Origin: DATKZH01 sp964475955
GTDB lineage: Bacteria > Planctomycetota > Planctomycetia > Pirellulales > Thermoguttaceae
Assembly (NCBI GenBank): GCA_964475955.1
Contig: CAYYZY010000033.1
Location: 1 to 52,229 of the forward strand
Length of the DNA stretch: 52,229 nt
Reading direction: 5' to 3'
Within the stretch, counting starts at the first letter, position 1, and each line of letters starts with the position of its first letter. A program made the position numbers and the translations under genes. The notes under the pieces are model-generated. The model was not told the origin of the DNA. It saw only the letters and a program-made list of their open reading frames with translations, and did not search any database. Below, one piece after another: positions 1 through 8,106 of this stretch.

Positions 1-1
1 C

Positions 2-1726
2 TATCACCATTTGTGGACGACCAATCCGGACGGGACCGGCCAGATGGTCTTCTTCGGCAACTTCCACGGCGGCGTGGCCATGCTTGACGCCAAGCCGATC
101 CCCGGCACGCAGAAGGTGGTGGTCTCCTATTCCCCGGGCCACGGCCGGCCGGAGCACCTGGGCCCGGTGGCCGTGATCGACCCGAGCCTGGGGCCGGACG
201 ATCCCTCCAGCGTGCGGCTGGTGAGCAACGAGCGGGGCTGGCGCGCGCAGTGGAAAGACCCTTATGCCCTTTCGGAAGACTGCTTCCTGGTCGCCCATCC
301 GAAGGGCATTTTCGTGATGGACGGGGAGGGAAATTCGGAACTCGTCTACGAGTTGCCGGAATCCGACCGGCACATGCAGTGCCACGAGCCCCGGCCGCTG
401 CGGCCGCGAGTGCGCGAGCGGGTGATTCCGGCGCGGACGAAGCTTCGGAAGTCGACGGCCCGGCTGGTCCTGGAGGACGTCTACTACGGCCGCCGCACGC
501 GCGGTCTCGAAGAGGGTTCGGTTAAGAAGCTGTTGGTGTTAAAGCAGCTTCCCAAGCCGGTCAACTTCTCCGGCGGCATGCAGCCGTTGACCATCGGCGG
601 CACCTTCACCATGGCCGAGCTTCTGGGCGAGGTGCCTGTCTACGAGGACGGTTCGGCCTACATGGAACTGCCGGCGCTTCAGTCGCTCTTCTTCATCGCC
701 CTGGACGCGGAAGACAAGCCGGTCAAGCGGATGCACAGCTTCGCGGTGCTTCAGCCGGGGGAGCTGACCAGTTGCGTCGGGTGCCACGAGCATCGCGTCC
801 AGACGCCGCACGAGGTGAACGCGGATCTGGAGGCCCTGCGCCATCCTCCCACGCCGGCCCGGCCGATCGAGGGCGTACCGACCGTATTCGACTTCCCTCG
901 CGACGTGCAGCCGATCCTCGACAAGCATTGCGTCGAGTGCCACCGCCCCGAGCGGCGCGAAGGCAAGGTCGATCTCACCGGCGACCGCAGCTCGATGTAC
1001 AGCATGGCCTACTGGACCATGCAGACGCGCGACCTGGTCTCCGACGGCCGCAACCGCCCGCAAAGCGACTACGGCCCCTACGAGATCGGCAGCGCCGCCA
1101 GCCGGTTGATGACCTTCCTGGACGGCAGCCACTACGACGCCAAGCCCTCCCCGCAGGAGGTGAAGACGGTCCGGCTATGGATCGAAACCAGCGCCACGTA
1201 CCCCGGCACGTACGCGTCGCTTGGGTGCGGTTCGTATCCGGTGGACCTGCCGTGGGGGGCGATCTCGAATCGTTGCGGCGGTTGTCACATCCGCGAGGTC
1301 GACGACGGCAAAGGCAAGAAGCGCCGCGTACCCCACTTCGCCGGCGGCTGGGGCAGCCGGTTCGAGCCGCTCAGCAACCTGTCGCGGCCGGAGAAGTCGT
1401 ATCTGCTCCTGGCTCCCTTGGCGAAGGAGGCGGGCGGGTTGGCGCTGTGCAAGGAGCCCGTGTTTGCCAATACCGACGACCCGCTCTACCAGCAGATCCT
1501 TGCCTCGATCCGCGACGCCCACGACCGTTTGGCCGACGGCAAGCGGTTCGACATGCCCGGCTTCCGCCCCAACCAGCACTACATCCGCGAGATGCACCGG
1601 TTCGGCTTCCTGCCCGAGGACCTGGGGCCCGACGACCCGATCGACTGCTACGCGGTCGACCGCGCATACTGGGACTCGTTCCTCTACCCCTCCGAGTCGA
1701 CGATCTCCAGCGCCGGCGGGGAATGA
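2..1726 (+). CDS. HzsA-related multihaem c-type protein, 5' end outside window
   Basis: The reading frame is already open at base 2 and runs to TGA at 1726, so only the C-terminal ~574 residues are here. The start is upstream; an in-frame TTG at 11 is not a credible initiation site because the preceding residues align with its paralogue. The protein resembles the middle and C-terminal part of hydrazine synthase alpha-subunit-like (HzsA-related) planctomycete proteins. A beta-propeller-like part (NPDGTG, GPVAVIDP) is followed by three CxxCH haem motifs (CVGCHEH, CVECHRP, CGGCHIR), the second in a planctomycete cytochrome-c-like segment. A full-length paralogue lies at 13793-17137. Probably exported, judged from the family. 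It may act in electron transfer or oxidoreduction. True hydrazine synthesis is not implied, since no HzsB or HzsC partner is visible. Confidence 0.8.
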   Translation, partial: YHHLWTTNPDGTGQMVFFGNFHGGVAMLDAKPIPGTQKVVVSYSPGHGRPEHLGPVAVIDPSLGPDDPSSVRLVSNERGWRAQWKDPYALSEDCFLVAHPKGIFVMDGEGNSELVYELPESDRHMQCHEPRPLRPRVRERVIPARTKLRKSTARLVLEDVYYGRRTRGLEEGSVKKLLVLKQLPKPVNFSGGMQPLTIGGTFTMAELLGEVPVYEDGSAYMELPALQSLFFIALDAEDKPVKRMHSFAVLQPGELTSCVGCHEHRVQTPHEVNADLEALRHPPTPARPIEGVPTVFDFPRDVQPILDKHCVECHRPERREGKVDLTGDRSSMYSMAYWTMQTRDLVSDGRNRPQSDYGPYEIGSAASRLMTFLDGSHYDAKPSPQEVKTVRLWIETSATYPGTYASLGCGSYPVDLPWGAISNRCGGCHIREVDDGKGKKRRVPHFAGGWGSRFEPLSNLSRPEKSYLLLAPLAKEAGGLALCKEPVFANTDDPLYQQILASIRDAHDRLADGKRFDMPGFRPNQHYIREMHRFGFLPEDLGPDDPIDCYAVDRAYWDSFLYPSESTISSAGGE

Positions 1727-1740
1727 GTCATGGTCGCCGA

Positions 1741-1776
1741 TCGCTCCGCGACCGCGGCGTTTGGCTCGCGGAGCGA
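1741..1776. repeat. Perfect 11-bp inverted repeat between convergent genes
   Basis: TCGCTCCGCGA (1741-1751) and its exact reverse complement (1766-1776) enclose a 14-base loop. It sits between the converging HzsA-related and rhomboid genes, so it could act as a bidirectional terminator, although no T-run follows. The arm plus the downstream GGAGCGAAGCACGAC resembles the dispersed repeat at 9361-9416 and 44994-45048, so it may be a degenerate member of that family. Confidence 0.55.
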
Positions 1777-1814
1777 AGCACGACTTGAATGCCGAAGATC
1801 GGCGCGGGGCCGGG

Positions 1815-2975
1815 CTACCAGTCCTCGGTCTGGACTTCCAGCACGCCCTCCCGGATCATCGCCGCGGCCCGCTTCCCAAGCAACCGGTATCTCGCGCGCT
1901 GCGGGGGCAGGAGCGACGCGCCGCGGAGCTTGCCGAGCACGCGCCGGGCCTGGGCCGGCCGTTGATCGTGAACCAGAAGCACCTCGGCGAGCTTCAGCCG
2001 CACCGCCACGGCTTGGTCGCGGTAGGTGCGGAGGTAGTCGATCATGAGCACCACGGCGTCGGCGTGGCGCTCCGCCCTGAGGCAGCCCTGGATCAGCCGC
2101 CGCAGGTCGGGCTCGGGCAGGCGCCAGTCGGGGAGCGACGCGGCCATCCGGCGGTGGACCGTCAGCGCCAGGTCGACGCGCCCCTCGTCGAGGATCTCGT
2201 GCATCTGCTGGAGCATCTCTTCAGGCGACCGGACGGGGGGGCGGGGCTCCAGCGCTTCTCGTTCTTCGTCGGTCAGGGTGTGCCTTCCCGTCAAGACCGA
2301 GAAGACGTCCCAATGCTCGCAGTCGACCCACCCTTGGCGGAGCAGCACCACGCCGACCGAGCCGCCCAGCACGAGTCCGATCAGGTGCACGGCCTCGGCG
2401 CTGAGCGTCAGCCCCTCGACGGCCATCACGGTGATCCCCAGGATCGCGAATTGGATTACCATGAACACGAGGGTGAAGACCCAGATGCGCATGTCGAAGA
2501 AGACCGGCCAAAAGAAGATCAACGCGAAGCAGCTCACGTCGTTCTCGGGGGCCCAGACCAGGGCCAGGGCCAAGAGCCCGTAAATAATCCCCGAAGCGCC
2601 GAGGCCGAAGTTCTCCTCCATGCCCAGCGAGAGGATCTGAGTGATGGCCAGCACCACCACGCCCAGCCCGAGGTAGATCCCGAGGAACCGTCCCCAGCCG
2701 ACCTTCCCCTCGACCACCAGGCCGAACGTCCAGAGACCGAGCATGTTGCCCGCCAGGTGCAGCACGCCCGCGTGAAGGAAGTTGGCCGTCAACCACTGCC
2801 AAGGGTAGATGCCCTGGCCGAGCTGGAGGACGTAGGGCATGATCACCTCGGCGTCCCCGGCCGCCTCGAGGGCGAACAACATGGCGACGAACGCGACCAC
2901 GTTCACCACGATCAGGGCGACCGTCGCCACGGGCCAATGGTAGATCGGCGCGTCGGTGCTGTAGGGAAGGAGCAT
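1815..2975 (-). CDS. Rhomboid family intramembrane serine protease
   Basis: The 386-residue protein cleaves membrane-spanning substrates within the bilayer. Signature positions are all present: HLAGN (H73, N77) in the second membrane segment, the nucleophile in GASG (S128), and the catalytic histidine H197 in AEAVHLIG. At least six hydrophobic segments lie between residues 14 and 212. The remaining ~170 residues are soluble and alpha-helical in appearance, rich in Leu/Arg/Ala helices that resemble solenoid repeats. I chose the ATG at 2975 because the membrane region begins there; the open frame upstream to 3107 contains the promoter. The gene is back to back with the Tat-signal gene at 3169. 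Substrate unknown. Confidence 0.85.
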   Translation of the reverse strand: MLLPYSTDAPIYHWPVATVALIVVNVVAFVAMLFALEAAGDAEVIMPYVLQLGQGIYPWQWLTANFLHAGVLHLAGNMLGLWTFGLVVEGKVGWGRFLGIYLGLGVVVLAITQILSLGMEENFGLGASGIIYGLLALALVWAPENDVSCFALIFFWPVFFDMRIWVFTLVFMVIQFAILGITVMAVEGLTLSAEAVHLIGLVLGGSVGVVLLRQGWVDCEHWDVFSVLTGRHTLTDEEREALEPRPPVRSPEEMLQQMHEILDEGRVDLALTVHRRMAASLPDWRLPEPDLRRLIQGCLRAERHADAVVLMIDYLRTYRDQAVAVRLKLAEVLLVHDQRPAQARRVLGKLRGASLLPPQRARYRLLGKRAAAMIREGVLEVQTEDW

Positions 2976-3034
2976 GGGTCGGTTCCACGTCCGGCGCGGT
3001 GTTCCGCGCCCGCCGATCGAAATCCACGCGGCCC

Positions 3035-3063
3035 AGTATACGGACTCCCCGTCAACCGCGCAA
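3035..3063 (-). promoter_or_regulatory. Candidate sigma70 promoter for the rhomboid gene
   Basis: Read on the minus strand: TTGCGC, 17-base spacer, TATACT. The -10 matches five of six consensus positions and the -35 three. The expected transcript start is about 50 bases upstream of the ATG at 2975. Confidence 0.4.
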
Positions 3064-3074
3064 GCTTCTCCAGC

Positions 3075-3104
3075 TTGACATCCCGCCGCCGCCGATGCTA
3101 GATT
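3075..3104 (+). promoter_or_regulatory. Candidate sigma70 promoter for the gene at 3169
   Basis: A perfect TTGACA, an 18-base spacer and TAGATT lie about 60 bases before the ATG at 3169. It is divergent from the rhomboid promoter 12 bases away. The TAGATT form of the -10 recurs in the window. Confidence 0.5.
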
Positions 3105-3168
3105 CACCCGAAGTCGACCGAGGTGTCACCAACACGGCAACCCCGCCTACCCAGTGAGGGCTCCCTCC

Positions 3169-4437
3169 ATGAACCGACCGCAGAGAAGAACCACCCGACG
3201 CGACTTCTGCAAGGCCGCCCTGCCCGCGGCGCTCGCCATGGCCGGCCTGCCGCGATGGGCCCGGGCAGCCGAGCAGAAGCTCCCGCCCGTTCGCACGATC
3301 ACGCACGGGCCCAAGTACCACTGGTTCGGCTACTACGACAAGCTGGAGTTCGACCCCACGTGCCGCTACGTGCTGGGGATGGAGGTCGACTTCGAGCACC
3401 GCTCGCCCAAGGCCGACGACGTCATCCGCGTCGGCATGGTCGACCTGGAAGACGGCGACAAGTGGATCGAGCTGGGCCACACCCGCGCGTGGTGCTGGCA
3501 GCAGGGCTGCATGTTGCAGTGGCGGCCCGGATCCAGAAGCGAGATCCTCTGGAACGACCGCCAGGGCGACCGCTTCGTCTGCCACGTGCTCGACGTGTTC
3601 ACCCGCGCCAAGCGAACCCTGCCGCACCCCGTCTACACGGTCAGCCCCTGCGGCAAGTGGGCCGTGGCGCCCGACTTCCGCCGCGTCAACGACATGCGCC
3701 CCGGCTACGGCTACACGGGCCTCCCCGACCCGCACGCCGACGAGCAGGCCCCGGCCGACTCGGGCATCTTCCGCGTCGACCTGGAAACGGGCGAGGCCTC
3801 GCTGGTCGTGTCGCTGGCCGACCTCGCCAGGCTCCCGTTCCCGGGCCGCGACCTCTCGCCGATGAAGCACTATTTCAACCACCTGCTCGTGAGCCCCGAC
3901 GGCTCGCGCTTCGAGTTCCTCCACCGCTGGCGTGGGCCCGGCGTACGGAGCTTCGGCACACGCATGCTCACTGCCGCGCCGGACGGCTCCGACGTGCGCA
4001 TCGTCGACCCCTCCGGGTACACGTCGCACTTCATCTGGCGCGATCCGCAGCACATCCTCGCCTGGTCGCGTCACGAATCGCACGGCAGCGCCTTCTACCT
4101 GTTCGAAGACAAGACCGGCGGCAAGGTCGAGGTGGTGGGCGAGGACGTGATGACCGTCAACGGCCACTGCTCCTACCTGCCCGGCAACGAGTGGATCCTC
4201 AACGACACCTACCCGCAAGGCAAGGAGCGGCTCCAGAGCCCGTACCTGTACCACGTCGCCTCGGGCAGGCGCGAGTGGCTCGGCCATTTTCACCTCCCGC
4301 CGGAGTATCGCGGCGAATGGCGCTGCGACACCCACCCCCGCTACAGCCCCGACGGTCGCAGCGTGGTGATCGACTCCCCCCACACCGGCGAAGGGCGCCA
4401 GTTGCACCTGATCGACGTGAGCGACATCGTCGGCTGA
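3169..4437 (+). CDS. Tat-exported beta-propeller protein, oligogalacturonate-lyase-like fold
   Basis: 422 residues. The N-terminus has a twin-arginine signal (RRTTRRDFCKAAL then an Ala/Leu-rich stretch ending near WARA), so the folded protein is exported. The mature part shows repeated blade-like phrases (YDKLEFDPTCRYVLGMEV, SPDGSRFEFLHRW, YSPDGRSVVIDSP) ending in a final propeller strand (GRQLHLIDVSDI). Such proteins are common in planctomycetes and resemble WD40-like or oligogalacturonate lyase propellers. No catalytic residue set can be assigned from sequence alone. The ATG at 3169 is preferred over the GTG at 3154 because it starts directly at the signal. The thioesterase gene follows after 33 bases. 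Confidence 0.65.
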   Translation: MNRPQRRTTRRDFCKAALPAALAMAGLPRWARAAEQKLPPVRTITHGPKYHWFGYYDKLEFDPTCRYVLGMEVDFEHRSPKADDVIRVGMVDLEDGDKWIELGHTRAWCWQQGCMLQWRPGSRSEILWNDRQGDRFVCHVLDVFTRAKRTLPHPVYTVSPCGKWAVAPDFRRVNDMRPGYGYTGLPDPHADEQAPADSGIFRVDLETGEASLVVSLADLARLPFPGRDLSPMKHYFNHLLVSPDGSRFEFLHRWRGPGVRSFGTRMLTAAPDGSDVRIVDPSGYTSHFIWRDPQHILAWSRHESHGSAFYLFEDKTGGKVEVVGEDVMTVNGHCSYLPGNEWILNDTYPQGKERLQSPYLYHVASGRREWLGHFHLPPEYRGEWRCDTHPRYSPDGRSVVIDSPHTGEGRQLHLIDVSDIVG

Positions 4438-4470
4438 AGCAAGGCACGGATCGCCCCTTCGGAACCGCCC

Positions 4471-4917
4471 ATGGCCAAGCCGCAGCACGTGCTCTACTTC
4501 CGCGTCCGCTACGCCGACACCGACCAGATGCGGACCTACTACAACTCCCGGCCGCTGGAGTGGTTCGAGATGGGCCGTAGCGAGCTGTTGCGCGCGATGG
4601 GGAAGCCCTATCGCGAGATGGAGCCCCAAGGCGTGCTCCTGCCGGTCAAGGAGGCCCACGTCGAGTACCTGGGCCGCGCGGAGTACGACGACCGGCTGAA
4701 GATGACCAGCACGCTCTCGGTGCCGGGCAAGGCGAGGGTGCGCATCGACGTCGAGATCGAGCACGCCGACACCGGCCAACCGGTCTGCCGGGGGTACACC
4801 ATCCACGTCGTCACGGACGCGACGGGCAAGCCGATCCGCCCGCCTCCGTGGCTCGTCGAGCTGCTCAATTCCGGAACGCCGAGTGAGTGGCCCGAGGCCG
4901 CGCCGCCGGCATCTTGA
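4471..4917 (+). CDS. 4HBT-fold acyl-CoA thioesterase, YbgC-like
   Basis: 148 residues, the usual length of a single hotdog-domain thioesterase. The N-terminal VRYADTDQMRTYYNSRPLEW corresponds to the family motif around the catalytic Asp (RYxDTD, then a helix ending in FEMGRSELLR). The later strands (HVEYLGRAEYDDRL, GYTIHVVTDATGKPIRPP) fit the fold. It probably hydrolyses acyl-CoA thioesters in the cytoplasm. It starts 33 bases after the propeller gene and may share its transcript. Substrate range cannot be read from the sequence. Confidence 0.85.
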   Translation: MAKPQHVLYFRVRYADTDQMRTYYNSRPLEWFEMGRSELLRAMGKPYREMEPQGVLLPVKEAHVEYLGRAEYDDRLKMTSTLSVPGKARVRIDVEIEHADTGQPVCRGYTIHVVTDATGKPIRPPPWLVELLNSGTPSEWPEAAPPAS

Positions 4918-4942
4918 AATCGGCTCGGGCCGCGGTTAGCCT
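4914..4942 (+). promoter_or_regulatory. Candidate promoter upstream of PmoA-like gene
   Basis: TTGAAA, 17-base spacer, TAGCCT, overlapping the stop codon of the thioesterase gene and about 58 bases before the ATG at 5000. The -35 is good and the -10 weak. Confidence 0.3.
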
Positions 4943-4999
4943 GGAAGCCGGTGATTCCCGCCCCTCCGGCTCCCCGCCTCGATAGAAGGACGCCCTCCC

Positions 5000-6295
5000 A
5001 TGAACGCGAGCACCGCGCCGTGCATTCTGAGTCTCGCCCTCTCCACCTGGCTGTTGGCCGGCGCGTCGGCTTCTGGCGGGGCGGCCTACGAGCTGACGGT
5101 CCGGGCCGGCGACCGCGACCGTGTGCATACGCCGGTCTGCATCGTCCTGACTGAAGAGCAACAGCAGGCCAACCTCGATCCCAAGCTCCTGGCCGAGGCG
5201 CGGTCGGTCACGCTGAACGACGCCGCCGGCAACGCGATTCCTGCCCAGCTCGCTCCGCCAGGCCTGCTCAACGCCTCGCTCGACCGGCCCGGCCTCGTCG
5301 CCCGGGAGCTGCACTTCGTGCTGCGCAAGCTCGCCAAGGGCGAGTCGCTCCGGCTGACGGCCGTGCTCTCCGACAAGCCGGCCGGTTCCCAGGGCTTCGC
5401 GTGGAAGCACGCCGAGAACGAGTACGCCGAGCTGAGCTACGACGGCCGCCCGGTGCTCCGCTACATGTGCAGGCCGCTCGACACCTCGAGGCCGCAGGCC
5501 CGCGAGGCGACCTACAAGGTCTTCCATCACCTCTACGACCCGGCCGGAACGCGCTTTGTGACGAAGGGGCCCGGCGGCAAGTACTCGCATCACCGCGGGC
5601 TGTTCTATGGGTTCAACCGGGTGAGCTACGGCGACGCGGCCCGGGTCGACGTGTGGCATTGCGGCGGCAAGGCCCATCAGTCGCACGAGGCCTTCCTCGC
5701 CGAAACGGCCGGCCCCGTGATGGGGCGGCACACCGTCCGCATCGCCTGGCACGGCCCGGGCGACAAGGTGTTCGCCACCGAAGCGCGCGAGATGACCGTC
5801 TACGGCGTGCCGGGCGGGCAACTGGTCGAGTTCGCCTCGCGGCTGAAGAGCACCGTGGGCAAGGTGAAGCTCGACGGCGACCCGCAGCACGCCGGGTTCC
5901 AGTTCCGCGCCGCCCAGGAGGTGGCCGACGGCGACCAGAAGCTCACCTACTACCTCCGGCCGGACGGCCAGGGCAAGCCGGGCGAGACCCGCAACTGGAG
6001 CGCCAAGGCCCCGCGGCCCGAGTGCGTCAACCTGCCGTGGAACGCGATGAGCTTCGCGATCGACGGCCATCGCTACACGGCCCTCTACCTCGACAAGCCG
6101 AGCAACCCCAAGGAGGCCCGGTACAGCGAGCGCACGTACGGCCGCTTCGGCTCCTATTTCGAGTACGAGTTGGACGACGGCAAGCCGCTGGAGCTCAACT
6201 ACCGCGTCTGGCTCGAGAACGGCGAGATGACCCGCGACGAGGCGGCGGCGCTTCGCGCCGATTTCGTCGACCCGGTCCAGGTCGCCGTCGATTGA
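5000..6295 (+). CDS. PmoA family protein (DUF6807)
   Basis: 431 residues with a Sec-type signal peptide (hydrophobic core SLALSTWLLAGASA). The conserved core of the family is visible: FHHLYDPAGTRFVTKGPGG, then KYSHHRGLFYGFN and VDVWHCGGKAHQSHE, and later HAGFQFRAAQEVA. These histidine-rich segments are characteristic of planctomycete and verrucomicrobial PmoA/DUF6807 proteins, which sit near sugar-catabolism genes; the exact reaction is not established. Despite the name this is not particulate methane monooxygenase. The DUF1080 gene follows by 44 bases, suggesting cotranscription. Confidence 0.85.
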   Translation: MNASTAPCILSLALSTWLLAGASASGGAAYELTVRAGDRDRVHTPVCIVLTEEQQQANLDPKLLAEARSVTLNDAAGNAIPAQLAPPGLLNASLDRPGLVARELHFVLRKLAKGESLRLTAVLSDKPAGSQGFAWKHAENEYAELSYDGRPVLRYMCRPLDTSRPQAREATYKVFHHLYDPAGTRFVTKGPGGKYSHHRGLFYGFNRVSYGDAARVDVWHCGGKAHQSHEAFLAETAGPVMGRHTVRIAWHGPGDKVFATEAREMTVYGVPGGQLVEFASRLKSTVGKVKLDGDPQHAGFQFRAAQEVADGDQKLTYYLRPDGQGKPGETRNWSAKAPRPECVNLPWNAMSFAIDGHRYTALYLDKPSNPKEARYSERTYGRFGSYFEYELDDGKPLELNYRVWLENGEMTRDEAAALRADFVDPVQVAVD

Positions 6296-6339
6296 AACGT
6301 ATCGCAGTCACCCCTGCGTCCTCCGAGAGGAACGTCCCC

Positions 6340-7023
6340 ATGAGAACGCTGCTTTGTGTTGGGCTGAGTTGCCTGATCGCCGTGGCCGCGGAACCGGCCT
6401 CGGCGGCCGACAATACGCCGCCAGAGGGCTTCACGGCCCTGTTCAACGGCAAGGACCTCACCGGCTTGAAGGGCCTGGTCGGCAACCCGAAGACCCGGGC
6501 CCAGATGACGCCGGAGCAACTCGCCAAGGCCCAGGAGAAGGCCGACGCCCAGATGCGCGAGCACTGGAAGGTCGCCGACGGCGCGCTCGTCTTCGACGGC
6601 AAGGGCAAGAGCCTCTGCACCGCGAAGGACTACGCCGACTTCGAGATGTACGTCGACTGGAAGATCAAGCCCAAGGGCGACAGCGGCATCTACCTCCGCG
6701 GCACGCCGCAAGTACAGATCTGGGACTACAACCATCGCCCCGAGGGCTCCGGCGGCCTGTTCAACAACAAGGAGCATCCTTCCAAGCCGCTCAAGTGCGC
6801 CGACAACCCGATCGGCGAGTGGAACACCTTCCGCATCAAGATGGTCGGCGAGAAGGTCACCGTGTGGCTCAACGGCGAGCTGGTCGTCGACGATGTCGTC
6901 ATGGAAAACTACTGGGAGCGCGACAAGCCGATCTATCCGACCGGCCAGATCGAGCTCCAGAACCACGGCAACACGCTCTGGTTCAAGAATATCTACCTCC
7001 GCGAGATTGCGAGTAAGGAGTAG
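6340..7023 (+). CDS. Secreted DUF1080 protein (3-keto-disaccharide hydrolase family)
   Basis: 227 residues. A signal peptide (MRTLLCVGLSCLIAVAA, cleavage near ASA-AD) precedes a single concanavalin-like domain starting with the diagnostic GFTALFNGKDLTGLKG. Later motifs are also typical: DFEMYVDWKIKPKGDSGIYL, GEWNTFRIKMVGEKVTVWLN and GQIELQNHGNTLWFKNIYLRE. The family is annotated as 3-keto-glucoside/disaccharide hydrolase and is hugely expanded in planctomycetes. I chose the ATG at 6340 because it begins the signal peptide; the open frame upstream belongs to overlap with the PmoA gene. It probably works with PmoA and the oxidoreductases downstream on oxidised sugars. Confidence 0.9.
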   Translation: MRTLLCVGLSCLIAVAAEPASAADNTPPEGFTALFNGKDLTGLKGLVGNPKTRAQMTPEQLAKAQEKADAQMREHWKVADGALVFDGKGKSLCTAKDYADFEMYVDWKIKPKGDSGIYLRGTPQVQIWDYNHRPEGSGGLFNNKEHPSKPLKCADNPIGEWNTFRIKMVGEKVTVWLNGELVVDDVVMENYWERDKPIYPTGQIELQNHGNTLWFKNIYLREIASKE

Positions 7024-7045
7024 GGAGTCAAGAGTACGGCACTTG

Positions 7046-7158
7046 GTAGGGTCGAGAGAAACGAGACCCACGCGCCATTCGGTCCCCATCGCGCATGGGT
7101 CTCGTACCTCGACCCACCGTACGAGCGCGCGTGGGTCTCGTACTTCGCCCCACCCTAC
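7046..7158. repeat. Three copies of a ~30-bp palindromic repeat (family A)
   Basis: One forward copy (7046-7076) and two reverse copies (7091-7122 and 7127-7158) share the core GGGTCGAG-N2to4-ACGAGACCCACGCGC, itself palindromic (GGGTC...GACCC). Two more copies lie at 20725-20806. The block fills the space between the DUF1080 and SDR genes. Confidence 0.75.
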
Positions 7159-7177
7159 CGACCGCCTACGCGGGGCT

Positions 7178-7206
7178 TTGCACGCCGGGGGCGGCCGGGC
7201 TAGAAT
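7178..7206 (+). promoter_or_regulatory. Candidate promoter for the SDR gene
   Basis: TTGCAC, 17-base spacer, TAGAAT; the -10 matches five of six consensus positions. It ends 33 bases before the ATG at 7240, with a GAGAGGAG ribosome binding site between. Confidence 0.45.
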
Positions 7207-7239
7207 GCTCCCGGCACTTCAACGGAGAGGAGCGGTACG

Positions 7240-8016
7240 ATGAGCGATCTCCAAGACAAGGTCGTCCTGATCACCGGCGGGACCTCCGGCATCGGCCAGG
7301 CGTGCACCGAACTGCTCGCCCGCTCCGGGGCCAAGGTCGTTACCACGTCGATCCAGAAGGAGGCGGGCGAGGCGCTCCAGGACCGGCTTACCGGCGAAGG
7401 CCACGCCTGCGCGTTCCGCTACGCCGACGTGAGCCGGGAGGACGACGTGCGCGCGGCCGTCGATCTGGCCGTCGAGCGGTTCGGCCGGCTCGACGCCGCC
7501 TTCGCCAACGCGGGCGTGCTGCGCACCGGCCGAATCACCGACTTCTCGCTCGACGACTTCCACGCCCTGGTGAACGTCAACCTGCTGGGCGTGGTCCTCC
7601 TGTGCAAGCACGCGATCCCGGTCATGGAGCGGCAGCAGAAGGGCGTGATCTGCATCACCACGTCGGTGGCCGCCGACATCGGATTCCCCGAGCACGCCGT
7701 CTACGGGGCGTCGAAGGCCGCCCTGGTCGCCCTGATGCGGTCGCTCACCACCGACCACAGCCCCAAAGGCGTGCGGTTCGTCGGCGTGAGCCCCGGCACG
7801 ATCGACACGCCCATGCTCGCCGCCTCGTGCGAGGGGTTCGACAAGCCCAAGGACGAACTCTACGCCGAGGTCGCCCGCAAAATCCCCGTGCAGCGCATGG
7901 GCCAGCCGATCGACGTCGCCCGGGCCGTCGCCTTCCTCATCAGCGACGACGCCGGCTTCATCAACGGCAGCGTCGTCCCCCTGGAAGGCGGCACGATGGC
8001 CCTGCCGCCGTGGTGA
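7240..8016 (+). CDS. Short-chain dehydrogenase/reductase (classical SDR)
   Basis: 258 residues, normal for a classical SDR. It has the cofactor-binding TGGTSGIG (residues 12-19), NAGVL, and the catalytic set S142-Y155-K159 (TTSVAADIG, YGASK). The C-terminal PLEGGTMALPPW closes the fold as usual. It is cytoplasmic and oxidises or reduces an alcohol/ketone with NAD(P). The basic or acidic residue that fixes cofactor choice is ambiguous: after the second strand it reads TTSIQKEAG, without a clear Asp, which leans to NADP. A strong GAGAGGAG site precedes the ATG. Context suggests sugar or polyol oxidation. Confidence 0.9.
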   Translation: MSDLQDKVVLITGGTSGIGQACTELLARSGAKVVTTSIQKEAGEALQDRLTGEGHACAFRYADVSREDDVRAAVDLAVERFGRLDAAFANAGVLRTGRITDFSLDDFHALVNVNLLGVVLLCKHAIPVMERQQKGVICITTSVAADIGFPEHAVYGASKAALVALMRSLTTDHSPKGVRFVGVSPGTIDTPMLAASCEGFDKPKDELYAEVARKIPVQRMGQPIDVARAVAFLISDDAGFINGSVVPLEGGTMALPPW

Positions 8017-8106
8017 AATAACTAGCCGGAAAATGCTAGAACCGAAGAAGGGGAAGGAGGATCGAACGCAGCTTTCCCCTTCCGGCGAGGTGAGAGGGTC
8101 GACGCG

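Noticed and set aside
5000..6295. Particulate methane monooxygenase from the name PmoA
   Set aside because: The protein is a soluble DUF6807 type with no membrane bundle; the shared name is coincidental.
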